Origin: Spirulina subsalsa CS-330
GTDB lineage: Bacteria > Cyanobacteriota > Cyanobacteriia > Cyanobacteriales > Spirulinaceae
Assembly: GCF_028330765.1 (NCBI RefSeq)
Contig: NZ_JAQMTY010000225.1
Coordinates: forward strand, 1-35,588
Reading direction: 5' to 3'
DNA: 35,588 nucleotides
Shown: piece after piece, positions 8,897 through 15,082 of the stretch
Position numbering within the stretch: the stretch's first letter is position 1
Layout of the letters: each line of letters starts with the position of its first letter
Made by a program: the position numbers and the translations under genes
The notes under the pieces: generated by a model
Told to the model about the DNA's origin: nothing
Database searches by the model: none
What the model saw: only the letters and a program-made list of their open reading frames with translations

Positions 8897-11782
8897 ATGA
8901 ATGCCGTTGAAATCGAAGCCGCCGTGTCCCAGCTTGCCGCTGCACCTTTTGATCCGGAAGATTTCCCCTTTGCATTTCTAACCGCCTTTGGCAACAAGGC
9001 GACGACGATCAAGCGGCTCCGGAGCAAAAAAAGCAGTTCTAACCAATCCGACCTTGGCGGCGTGCTTCAGCGTAACAACATTCACATTAAGGTGTGCGGC
9101 GCGGGGGAGGTGACGGCGACGCTGACAGCGTTGCGGGAGAGTGCCGCGACGACGCGACAGAAGGCGAAGTTTATCCTGGCGACGGATGGCGACAGTCTGG
9201 AGGCGGAAAACCTCAGCGATGGGGATGCGATCGCTTGTCCCTACGCAGATTTGCCGGACTATTTCGGGTTTTTCTTGCCCCTCGCGGGGATCACGACGGT
9301 TCAGCAAATCCGCGAAAATGCGTTTGATATCAAGGCCACGAGTCGGCTGAATCGGCTTTATGTGGAGTTATTGAAAACTAATCCGGATTGGGACAAGGGC
9401 GATCGCCGCGATGCGATGAATCATTTCATGGCGCGGTTAATTTTCTGTTTTTTCGCGGAAGATACGAACATTTTCCACAGTGACGGCCTGTTTACCCAAA
9501 CGATCGCCCAAATGAGCGCACCCGATGGCTCGAACACCCACGAGGTTTTAGGGGAAATTTTCCGAGCGATGGCGATCGCACCCCAGGAGCGCAAAACGGC
9601 GGGACTCCGCAATTGGGCGGATCAGTTTCCCTATGCCAATGGGGGGCTGTTTAGCCCTCATCCCCTAGCCCCTTCTCCCGTGGGAGAAGGGGAACCGGAA
9701 GGTCTTCCCCCCCTCTCCCGTGGGAGAGGGGCCGGGGGTGAGGGCGTTCCCCGGTTCAGCAAAATCGCCCGATCGCACCTGATCCATGTGGGCGGTCTGG
9801 ATTGGACGAAGATTAACCCGGATATTTTCGGCTCGATGATTCAAGCGATCGCGGATGAGGCGGAGCGGGGCGCGTTGGGGATGCACTACACGAGTGTGCC
9901 GAATATCCTCAAGGTGTTAAATCCGTTGTTTTTGGATGATCTGCGGGGTCAGTTGGCGGCGGCGGGGGACAGTGGGCGGAAGTTGCTCAATCTGCGGCAA
10001 CGGTTGGCGAAGATTCGGGTGTTTGATCCGGCTTGTGGGTCGGGGAATTTTTTGGTGATTGCCTATAAGGAGATGCGGGCGATCGAGGCGGAAATTAATC
10101 AGCGGCGGGGGGAGGCGAATCGGGCTTCTGAGATTCCGTTAACGAATTTTCGGGGGATTGAAATTCGGTCGTTTGCGGCGGAGGTGGCGCGGTTGGCGTT
10201 GATTATTGCGGAATATCAATGTGATGTGTTGTATCGGGGGCAATTGTTAGCATTAGCGGAGTTTTTGCCGTTAAAAAATGACAATTGGATTACTTGCGGG
10301 AATGCGTTGCGCTTGAATTGGTTGGAGTTATGTCCACCGACGGGAACGGGGGTCACGGTGCAGCGGGAGGATTTGGATCTGTGGCAGGAAACGAAAGACG
10401 AGGCAGAGATTGATTTTCAAAATGAGGGGGGAGAAACCTACATTTGTGGCAATCCGCCTTATGTGGGTTCGACTTGGCAAACGAAGGAACAGAAAGACGA
10501 TTTAAAGCAAATTTTTGAGGGTCGTACAAAGCTTTGGAAGTCATTGGATTATGTGGCGGGTTGGTTTATGAAGGCGGCAGATTATGGAACGCAGACGAAT
10601 GCGGCGGCGGCGTTTGTTTCGACTAATTCGATTTGTCAGGGGCAACAAGTAGCGATTTTATGGTCGTTAATCTTTGAGACGGGACATGAAATTAATTTTG
10701 CTCATACCTCTTTTAAATGGGCAAATTTAGCAAGTCATAATGCAGGAGTTACCGTTGTTATTGTCGGAATTGCTCAACAGTCTAAAAAGGTTAAATATTT
10801 ATTTTCTATTGATGAAAAGAATCACACTATAGCTAAGGAAGCGATAAATATTAATGCTTATTTGGTAGATGGAAAAAATGTAATTGTTGAAAAAGTTACA
10901 AAGCCATTAAGTGATATCACTGAGATGAATTTTGGTAGTAAACCTGTTGATGGAGGGAATCTACTTTTATCTAGAGACGAACTGTATAAAATGAATTTAT
11001 CTTTAGAAGAAAAAAATAAATTTATTCGAGTCATTTTAGGATCAGATGAATTCATCTCAGGAAAACAAAGATACTGTATTTGGATAAAAGATGAAGAAGC
11101 TGAAATTGCCAGACGTAATCCGGTAATTAACTTACGATTAGAAGCTGTTAAAAAAATGCGCTTAAGTAGCTCTAAGGTTGCAACACAAAAAGGGGCTAAA
11201 TGGTCACATAGATTTGATGAACGTCGTCAAATTGGAAATGAAACTATAATTACAATTGCTGCTATTAGCTCGGAAAATAGAGAGTATTTACCTTGTGGAT
11301 TGTTGCCATGCGGAACAATTATTTCAAATAAATGTTTTGCCCTTTATGATGCACCCCTCTGGAACATGGCTCTAATCGCCTCGCGCCTCCATTGGGTTTG
11401 GATCGGTACAGTTTGCGTCAGAATGAGAACCGATTTTTCTTACTCCAATACCCTCGGCTGGAACACCTTTCCCGTCCCCAAACTCACCACCCAAAACAAA
11501 AAAGACCTCACCCGCTGCGCCGAAAACATCCTCCTCGCCCGTGAGCATTACTTCCCCGCCACCATCGCCGAAATGTACGACCCCAAACACATGGACAAAG
11601 ACTATCCCGAACTCCGCCACGCCCACAACCAAAACGACGAAACCCTCGAACGCATCTACATCGGCCGCCGCTTCAAAAACGACACCGAACGCCTCGAAAA
11701 ACTCTTCACCCTCTACACCCAAATGACCACCCCAAAACCCCCCACCCCATCCAAAACCAAAAAACAAAAAAAAGATAAATAA
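8897..11782 (+). CDS. MmeI-like N6-adenine DNA methyltransferase
   Basis: From ATG 8897 the protein has 961 residues; an upstream frame to 8714 looks non-coding. It has the layout of MmeI-like type IIG enzymes: N-terminal domain (1-140), helical spacer (145-345), methyltransferase with SAM motif FDPACGSGNFL (376-386) and catalytic NPPY (519-522), a target-recognition region (about 585-825) and a helical C-terminus. It should methylate adenine and provide sequence specificity. I see no clear PD-(D/E)XK nuclease motif at the N-terminus, so cutting may be done by the downstream GIY-YIG protein. Residues 254-283 are an in-frame repeat insertion. The target-recognition DNA is markedly AT-rich. The last 45-50 codons recur four times downstream. 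Confidence 0.9.
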   Translation: MNAVEIEAAVSQLAAAPFDPEDFPFAFLTAFGNKATTIKRLRSKKSSSNQSDLGGVLQRNNIHIKVCGAGEVTATLTALRESAATTRQKAKFILATDGDSLEAENLSDGDAIACPYADLPDYFGFFLPLAGITTVQQIRENAFDIKATSRLNRLYVELLKTNPDWDKGDRRDAMNHFMARLIFCFFAEDTNIFHSDGLFTQTIAQMSAPDGSNTHEVLGEIFRAMAIAPQERKTAGLRNWADQFPYANGGLFSPHPLAPSPVGEGEPEGLPPLSRGRGAGGEGVPRFSKIARSHLIHVGGLDWTKINPDIFGSMIQAIADEAERGALGMHYTSVPNILKVLNPLFLDDLRGQLAAAGDSGRKLLNLRQRLAKIRVFDPACGSGNFLVIAYKEMRAIEAEINQRRGEANRASEIPLTNFRGIEIRSFAAEVARLALIIAEYQCDVLYRGQLLALAEFLPLKNDNWITCGNALRLNWLELCPPTGTGVTVQREDLDLWQETKDEAEIDFQNEGGETYICGNPPYVGSTWQTKEQKDDLKQIFEGRTKLWKSLDYVAGWFMKAADYGTQTNAAAAFVSTNSICQGQQVAILWSLIFETGHEINFAHTSFKWANLASHNAGVTVVIVGIAQQSKKVKYLFSIDEKNHTIAKEAININAYLVDGKNVIVEKVTKPLSDITEMNFGSKPVDGGNLLLSRDELYKMNLSLEEKNKFIRVILGSDEFISGKQRYCIWIKDEEAEIARRNPVINLRLEAVKKMRLSSSKVATQKGAKWSHRFDERRQIGNETIITIAAISSENREYLPCGLLPCGTIISNKCFALYDAPLWNMALIASRLHWVWIGTVCVRMRTDFSYSNTLGWNTFPVPKLTTQNKKDLTRCAENILLAREHYFPATIAEMYDPKHMDKDYPELRHAHNQNDETLERIYIGRRFKNDTERLEKLFTLYTQMTTPKPPTPSKTKKQKKDK
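9655..9744 (+). repeat. In-frame palindromic repeat inside the methyltransferase gene
   Basis: Exactly 90 bp, starting CCCTCATCCCC and ending GGGGGTGAGGG, form two hairpins (CCCCTTCTCCC-gt-GGGAGAAGGGG and CCCCTCTCCC-gt-GGGAGAGGGG). They encode 30 extra residues rich in Pro, Gly, Ser and Glu between the conserved NGGLFS and VPRFSKIARS. The same family occurs at 16802-16918 and 18495-18588. The length is a multiple of three, so the frame is kept. Confidence 0.8.
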
Positions 11783-11816
11783 TCGTCAAAAAACTACACC
11801 CCCGGAGATTCTAACC

Positions 11817-12092
11817 ATGTCCAAAACAACCGTAGAACGGCAAAATTTAATCGAAGCCGTCAACGCCCTACCCGATGAAGTGCTCATCGAACTGGCCAAC
11901 TTTGTTGAATATCTACAATATAAAACAGTCCAGCAGCAGCCCACCAACTCACCCCCGCAAAACTTCCTATTGGCGATCGCCGGTTTAGGAAAATCCGGAC
12001 AACCCGACACCTCCGATCATGACGAAGAAATTCTACACAATGAGATTGACACAATTCATGGCTGGAGCAGCAAACCAGGAGATAAGCCATGA
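11817..12092 (+). CDS. DUF2281-like VapB-type antitoxin (module 1)
   Basis: This 91-residue protein has a helical core, NLIEAVNALPDEVLIELANF, matching the LP(D/E)-x4-E-x-L-x-F pattern seen in two other antitoxins of this array. The C-terminal half is polar and probably binds the toxin. A GGAG precedes ATG 11817. Its stop overlaps the toxin start as ATGA (12089-12092), typical of co-translated antitoxin-toxin pairs. It begins only 34 bp after the methyltransferase stop. Confidence 0.8.
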   Translation: MSKTTVERQNLIEAVNALPDEVLIELANFVEYLQYKTVQQQPTNSPPQNFLLAIAGLGKSGQPDTSDHDEEILHNEIDTIHGWSSKPGDKP

Positions 12093-12502
12093 CCGGAATC
12101 CTCGATACCAGTTTTTTATTTGCTTTAACAGATCAGAGCGATCGTAACCATCAACGAGTGCTCACCGTTGCCCAGAACGCCAACGAACAGTTAGTGCTAC
12201 CCGTCATCGTCTTACCGGAAATCTGTTATCTAATTTTTTCAAGATTAGGACATCTCGCCATGCGTCGCTTTGTGGCCAGCATGACACCTGATCTCGTTCA
12301 CATTGAAACCATGAAAACAGAGGATCTGGTACGAGTACAGCAAATTCTAGAGCAATATGCCGATAATCAACTTGATTTTACAGATGCAGCAATTATTACA
12401 ATCGCTGAACGGTTAGAAATTCCCCGCGTTTACACCCTTGATCGTCGAGATTTTTCAGTGATACGCCCAAAACACTGTGATTATTTCGAGTTAATCCCTT
12501 GA
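12089..12502 (+). CDS. PIN-domain toxin, VapC-like (module 1)
   Basis: This 137-residue protein has the acidic residues of a PIN ribonuclease: Asp6 (ILDTS), Glu44 (LPEICY), Asp99 (FTDAA) and Asp118/Asp121 (TLDRRDF). It should cleave RNA unless neutralised by the antitoxin encoded just upstream. The set of catalytic residues is complete, so this toxin may be active. The first orphan methyltransferase tail begins about 10 bp after its stop. Confidence 0.88.
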   Translation: MTGILDTSFLFALTDQSDRNHQRVLTVAQNANEQLVLPVIVLPEICYLIFSRLGHLAMRRFVASMTPDLVHIETMKTEDLVRVQQILEQYADNQLDFTDAAIITIAERLEIPRVYTLDRRDFSVIRPKHCDYFELIP

Positions 12503-12512
12503 AAGCGATCGC

Positions 12513-12632
12513 AACGACGAAACCCTCGAACGCATCTACATCGGGCGACGATTTAAAAATGAAAGCGATCGCTTAGAAAAACTCTTCACCCTCTACACCC
12601 AAATGACCACCCCAAAATCACCCAAACCATGA
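12513..12632 (+). pseudogene. Orphan methyltransferase tail 1 (C-terminal fragment)
   Basis: The 39 codons from 12513 to a TGA at 12630-12632 encode NDETLERIYIGRRFKN and continue to LEKLFTLYTQMTTPK, nearly identical to the methyltransferase C-terminus, but ending SPKP. The DNA differs at many silent positions, so it derives from another allele rather than a recent copy. The fragment begins right after a HIP1 octamer (12505-12512). Its stop overlaps the start of the MNT gene as ATGA. There is no start codon or complete domain. Confidence 0.85.
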
Positions 12633-12949
12633 ATTTAACCCTACAACCCGTCTTAAAATTCCTTAAACAGGATCTCACCCAACTCTATGGCGATCGCCTC
12701 ATTCAACTCATCCTCTTTGGTTCCCAAGCCCGTGGTGATCATGAACCAGACTCTGATATTGATGTTCTCGTCGTGTTGCGATCGCTCACCAATCCTGGCG
12801 AAGAAATTAAACGCACCGGCAAAATTGTGGCCGATCTTTCTCTTCAGTATGATGTCGTCATTAGCTGCCTCTTCATGACAGAAATCGACTACCAAACCCG
12901 CAACAACGCACTACTTCGTAATATTCATCAAGACGGAATTTTGCTATGA
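12629..12949 (+). CDS. MNT-type nucleotidyltransferase antitoxin (module 2)
   Basis: This 106-residue protein has the minimal nucleotidyltransferase signature GS-x10-D-x-D: Gly31-Ser32, Asp43 and Asp45, in a GSQARGD...SDIDVLVV context. In MNT-HEPN pairs the MNT protein neutralises its HEPN partner, in studied cases by AMPylation. Its ATG overlaps the stop of the orphan tail, and its own stop overlaps the HEPN start (ATGA at 12946-12949). This shows that the gene was once translated directly behind a methyltransferase. Confidence 0.88.
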   Translation: MNLTLQPVLKFLKQDLTQLYGDRLIQLILFGSQARGDHEPDSDIDVLVVLRSLTNPGEEIKRTGKIVADLSLQYDVVISCLFMTEIDYQTRNNALLRNIHQDGILL

Positions 12950-13326
12950 ATAATGAACAGCAAGAACTCCTTCTCAAAGCCCAACAAAGCCTAGAAGCTG
13001 CAAAACTTCTCCTTGCCAATAACTATCCAGACTATGCAGTATCTCGCGCCTATTACACCATGTTTTATCTTGCTGAGGCCTTCTTAGATAGTCGTAAACT
13101 TTCTTTTTCTAAGCATTCTGCTGTCATTGCTGCATTTGGTCGAGAATTTGCTAAAACAGGGCTAATTGCACCAGAGTTTCACCGCTTCTTAATTGAAGCC
13201 CAAGAACTCCGCACCACTGGCGACTATGGACAATTCAACGCCGTAACTCATAGCCAAGCCACTGAACAAATTGACCGCGCCGAACAATTTCTCAACCTAG
13301 CCATTCAAGGGATTAACTCAATTTGA
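12946..13326 (+). CDS. HEPN-domain toxin (module 2)
   Basis: This 126-residue, all-helical protein has the HEPN signature SRAYYTMFYLAEAFL (about residues 33-47). It is the predicted RNA-targeting toxin of the pair with the MNT gene, with which it overlaps by 4 bp. I do not see a clear Rx4-6H catalytic motif, so it may be of the HEPN subclass without it; whether it cuts RNA is uncertain. It ends 33 bp before the second orphan tail. Confidence 0.82.
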   Translation: MNNEQQELLLKAQQSLEAAKLLLANNYPDYAVSRAYYTMFYLAEAFLDSRKLSFSKHSAVIAAFGREFAKTGLIAPEFHRFLIEAQELRTTGDYGQFNAVTHSQATEQIDRAEQFLNLAIQGINSI

Positions 13327-13359
13327 TTAACTCGATAACCCATCGATATCAGTCACAAA

Positions 13360-13476
13360 TTCAAAAACGACACCGAACGCCTCGAAAAACTCTTCACCCT
13401 CTACACCCAAATGACCACCAAACCAGAGACAGAAAAAAAAGCCAGCAAACGTAAAAATGCAAAGCGATCAGGTTAG
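13360..13476 (+). pseudogene. Orphan methyltransferase tail 2 (C-terminal fragment)
   Basis: From 13360 an open stretch of 38 codons encodes FKNDTERLEKLFTLYTQMTT, identical to the methyltransferase C-terminus, then a different extension (KPETEKKASKRKNAKRSG) before TAG 13474-13476. The NDTER form matches the intact gene; tails 1, 3 and 4 carry an NES form. It starts further inside the gene than tails 1 and 3. The own stop and own extension indicate origin from a distinct methyltransferase allele. Confidence 0.83.
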
Positions 13477-13510
13477 GATAAGTATGTTGTTTTCAGCAGG
13501 AGGTAGCCTT

Positions 13511-13717
13511 ATGGAACAGATTATTCTCAAACGACTTCAGCAATTACCAGAATCAGCACAGCAAGAAGCATTGCAATTCATCGATCAACTACTCGCTAAA
13601 TACCAACAGCCTCAGCAATTTATGAGCCGCAAAGAAGCCTTCGGTATTTGGCGAGGCAAACTCTGGATGGCAGACGACTTTGATGCACCGTTAGAAGAAT
13701 TAGCGGAGTATATGTAG
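13511..13717 (+). CDS. DUF2281-like antitoxin (module 3)
   Basis: The 68-residue protein starts at ATG 13511, chosen over an upstream in-frame ATG at 13457 because a strong AGGAGG (13498-13503) precedes it. The helical core LKRLQQLPESAQQEALQFIDQLL matches the family of the other two VapB-like antitoxins here. The C-terminus contains a toxin-binding-type segment (SRKEAFGIWRGKLWMADDFD). Its stop overlaps the GTG start of a damaged PIN toxin, so it may be an antitoxin without a working toxin. Confidence 0.82.
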   Translation: MEQIILKRLQQLPESAQQEALQFIDQLLAKYQQPQQFMSRKEAFGIWRGKLWMADDFDAPLEELAEYM

Positions 13718-13887
13718 TGTCAGATTTTTTAATTGATACACATACACTCCTCTGGTTTATTGAAGCCGATCCAAGATTGAGTGATCGGGCTAGAAATGTA
13801 CTGATGAACGACAGTATTAACCTCTCTGTGAGTGTTGTCAGTGCTGACAATGTGTTTGGCTCCTATGAAATAGATCGATTTTGGTAA
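13717..13887 (+). pseudogene. PIN-domain toxin with in-frame internal deletion (module 3)
   Basis: A GTG at 13717 opens 56 codons. Residues 1-42 are a normal PIN start (SDFLIDTHTLLWFIEADPRLS). Residues 41-56 (VSADNVFGSYEIDRFW) match the usual C-terminal end of the same VapC subfamily. The central 70 or so residues, with the remaining catalytic acids, are missing, and the reading frame is kept. VVSA-like codons are common at both places in this subfamily, so deletion between short repeats is plausible. The product should be inactive as a nuclease. It is shorter than half of a normal 125-130-residue toxin. Confidence 0.78.
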
Positions 13888-13912
13888 ATCCTCTCCCTAT
13901 TAAGGCGATCGC

Positions 13913-14078
13913 AACGACGAAACCCTCGAACGCATCTACATCGGGCGACGGTTTAAAAACGAGAGCGATCGCGTAGCGTTGCGAAGCAAATCGCCTCGAA
14001 AAACGCTTCTAACTCTACACCCAAATGACCACTCCAAAACCCCCCACCCCACCAAAAAACCAAAAATCTAAACCATAA
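13913..14078 (+). pseudogene. Orphan methyltransferase tail 3 (frame broken)
   Basis: It starts directly after a HIP1 octamer (13905-13912), at the same position in the gene as tail 1, with codons for NDETLERIYIGRRFKNESDR. A 22-bp insertion at 13973-13994 shifts the frame. Beyond it the original frame resumes (LEKRF), meets a TAA, and continues as LYTQMTTPKPPTPPKNQKSKP to TAA 14076-14078. The decay marks it as older than tails 1 and 2. Confidence 0.82.
13973..13994. repeat. 22-bp HIP1-linked insertion, copy 1
   Basis: The insert GTAGCGTTGCGAAGCAAATCGC follows GCGATCGC inside orphan tail 3. The same 22 bp sit at the same place in orphan tail 4 (14807-14828). Its ends repeat part of the HIP1 octamer. 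Confidence 0.7.
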
Positions 14079-14111
14079 TAGGAATGAAATCTACCGCCAC
14101 CCCTAAAAATC

Positions 14112-14345
14112 ATGACAGCCGCAGAAAAACTCTATCAACTCATCCAAACCCTCCCAGAAAGCCAAATCAACGAAATTCTCCACTTTGCCCAATTTCTTCA
14201 ACACAAACACCCCTCTCCTCCCCCCGCTATTCCCCCCGGAACCCTCACCGGACTTCGAGGCATAGCCAAACATCCTGGCATAGCACCCAGTGATGATGAA
14301 CTACAAACAGAATACATAAACTATCTGACCCAAAAATACCAGTAA
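14112..14345 (+). CDS. DUF2281-like VapB-type antitoxin (module 4)
   Basis: This 77-residue protein has the helical core KLYQLIQTLPESQINEILHFAQFLQHK, again of the LPE-x4-E-x-L-x-F type shared with modules 1 and 3. A proline-rich linker (PSPPPAIPPG) leads to a C-terminal toxin-binding-type region. It is 33 bp downstream of orphan tail 3 and 8 bp upstream of its toxin. A same-strand overlapping frame at 14084 is a shadow. Confidence 0.8.
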   Translation: MTAAEKLYQLIQTLPESQINEILHFAQFLQHKHPSPPPAIPPGTLTGLRGIAKHPGIAPSDDELQTEYINYLTQKYQ

Positions 14346-14353
14346 GCCTACCC

Positions 14354-14761
14354 GTGAAAGTTCTCATCGATACCAACATTGTCCTAGACCTAATCCTAGA
14401 ACGGGAACCCTTTATTGAGGCGGCGATCGCCCTCTTCGAGCAAATTGAACAAGGCAAATTAGAAGGCTATATTGCTGCAACGACTATCACCAATATTTTC
14501 TACATCATCCGTAAAATGAAAGGTCGTGAAGTTGCTCTTGCGGCTATCCATCGGCTCCTAACCGGCCTCCAATTTTGTACTGTTGATCGGCAAACTGTTG
14601 AAACAGCCTTCAGCCTAGATCTAACAGACTTTGAAGATAGCATCCAACTCGCCTGTGCCACCATTGCTCAATTGGATGCGATCATAACCCGTGATCATCA
14701 AGACTTTATGAATAGCAACATTCCTGTTTACTCCTCCACCGAAATCATCAACCAGCTTTAG
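14354..14761 (+). CDS. PIN-domain toxin, VapC-like (module 4)
   Basis: A GTG at 14354 opens 135 codons. Asp6 (VLIDTN), Asp95 (DFEDS) and Asp114/Asp117 (ITRDHQDF) fit a PIN nuclease. At residue 47 (TITNIFYIIRK) the sequence has Asn where relatives usually have Asp or Glu, so one metal-binding acid may be lost. It is not closely related to the module 1 toxin. The fourth orphan tail follows within 8 bp. Confidence 0.85.
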   Translation: MKVLIDTNIVLDLILEREPFIEAAIALFEQIEQGKLEGYIAATTITNIFYIIRKMKGREVALAAIHRLLTGLQFCTVDRQTVETAFSLDLTDFEDSIQLACATIAQLDAIITRDHQDFMNSNIPVYSSTEIINQL

Positions 14762-14768
14762 CGAAAAA

Positions 14769-14903
14769 CATTCATCGAGTGACGCTTCAAAAACGAGAGC
14801 GATCGCGTAGCGTTGCGAAGCAAATCGCCTCGAAAAACTCTTCTAACTCTACACCCAAATGACCACCCCAAAATTATTAAAAACCCAAAAAGGAAAATCA
14901 TAG
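14769..14903 (+). pseudogene. Orphan methyltransferase tail 4 (frame broken)
   Basis: This copy starts within the IYIGRRF codons, already altered, and contains the same 22-bp insertion (14807-14828) as tail 3 and the same ACC-to-TAA change after LEKLF. It then reads LYTQMTTPKLLKTQKGKS to TAG 14901-14903. The shared defects show that tails 3 and 4 had a common, already broken ancestor, yet their last codons differ. Confidence 0.8.
14807..14828. repeat. 22-bp HIP1-linked insertion, copy 2
   Basis: Same 22-bp sequence and same insertion point as at 13973-13994, inside orphan tail 4. Confidence 0.7.
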
Positions 14904-14972
14904 GATAAGCGATCGCCGCCTAGCATGATTTAGACATCAGAGGGTAAACAGGGATTTAGGGTGACGGCAATG

Positions 14973-15050
14973 TGTCAAGTCACTGATGAACAAGCTGTAA
15001 AATTTAAGTTAGTGTGTGCTGTCATGTCCGACAATGAATAAGCTGTATTA
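14973..15050 (+). promoter_or_regulatory. Two ~28-bp direct repeats upstream of the helicase
   Basis: TGTCAAGTC...GATGAACAAGCTGTAA (14973-15000) and TGTCATGTC...AATGAATAAGCTGTAT (15020-15048) repeat at a spacing of 47-48 bp. They lie 35-110 bp before the helicase ATG in a gap without a gene. They may be operator sites for the downstream operon, or remnants of a transposon end with repeated transposase sites. Confidence 0.4.
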
Positions 15051-15082
15051 CTATCCGCGATCGCAATCTGTAGAGTTTCGCC

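Noticed and set aside
13457-13510. Upstream start of the module 3 antitoxin
   Set aside because: The AGGAGG at 13498-13503 fits ATG 13511, and the extra codons overlap the end of orphan tail 2.
14084-14293. 69-residue frame overlapping the module 4 antitoxin
   Set aside because: Different frame from the recognisable antitoxin, Pro/Ser-rich shadow.
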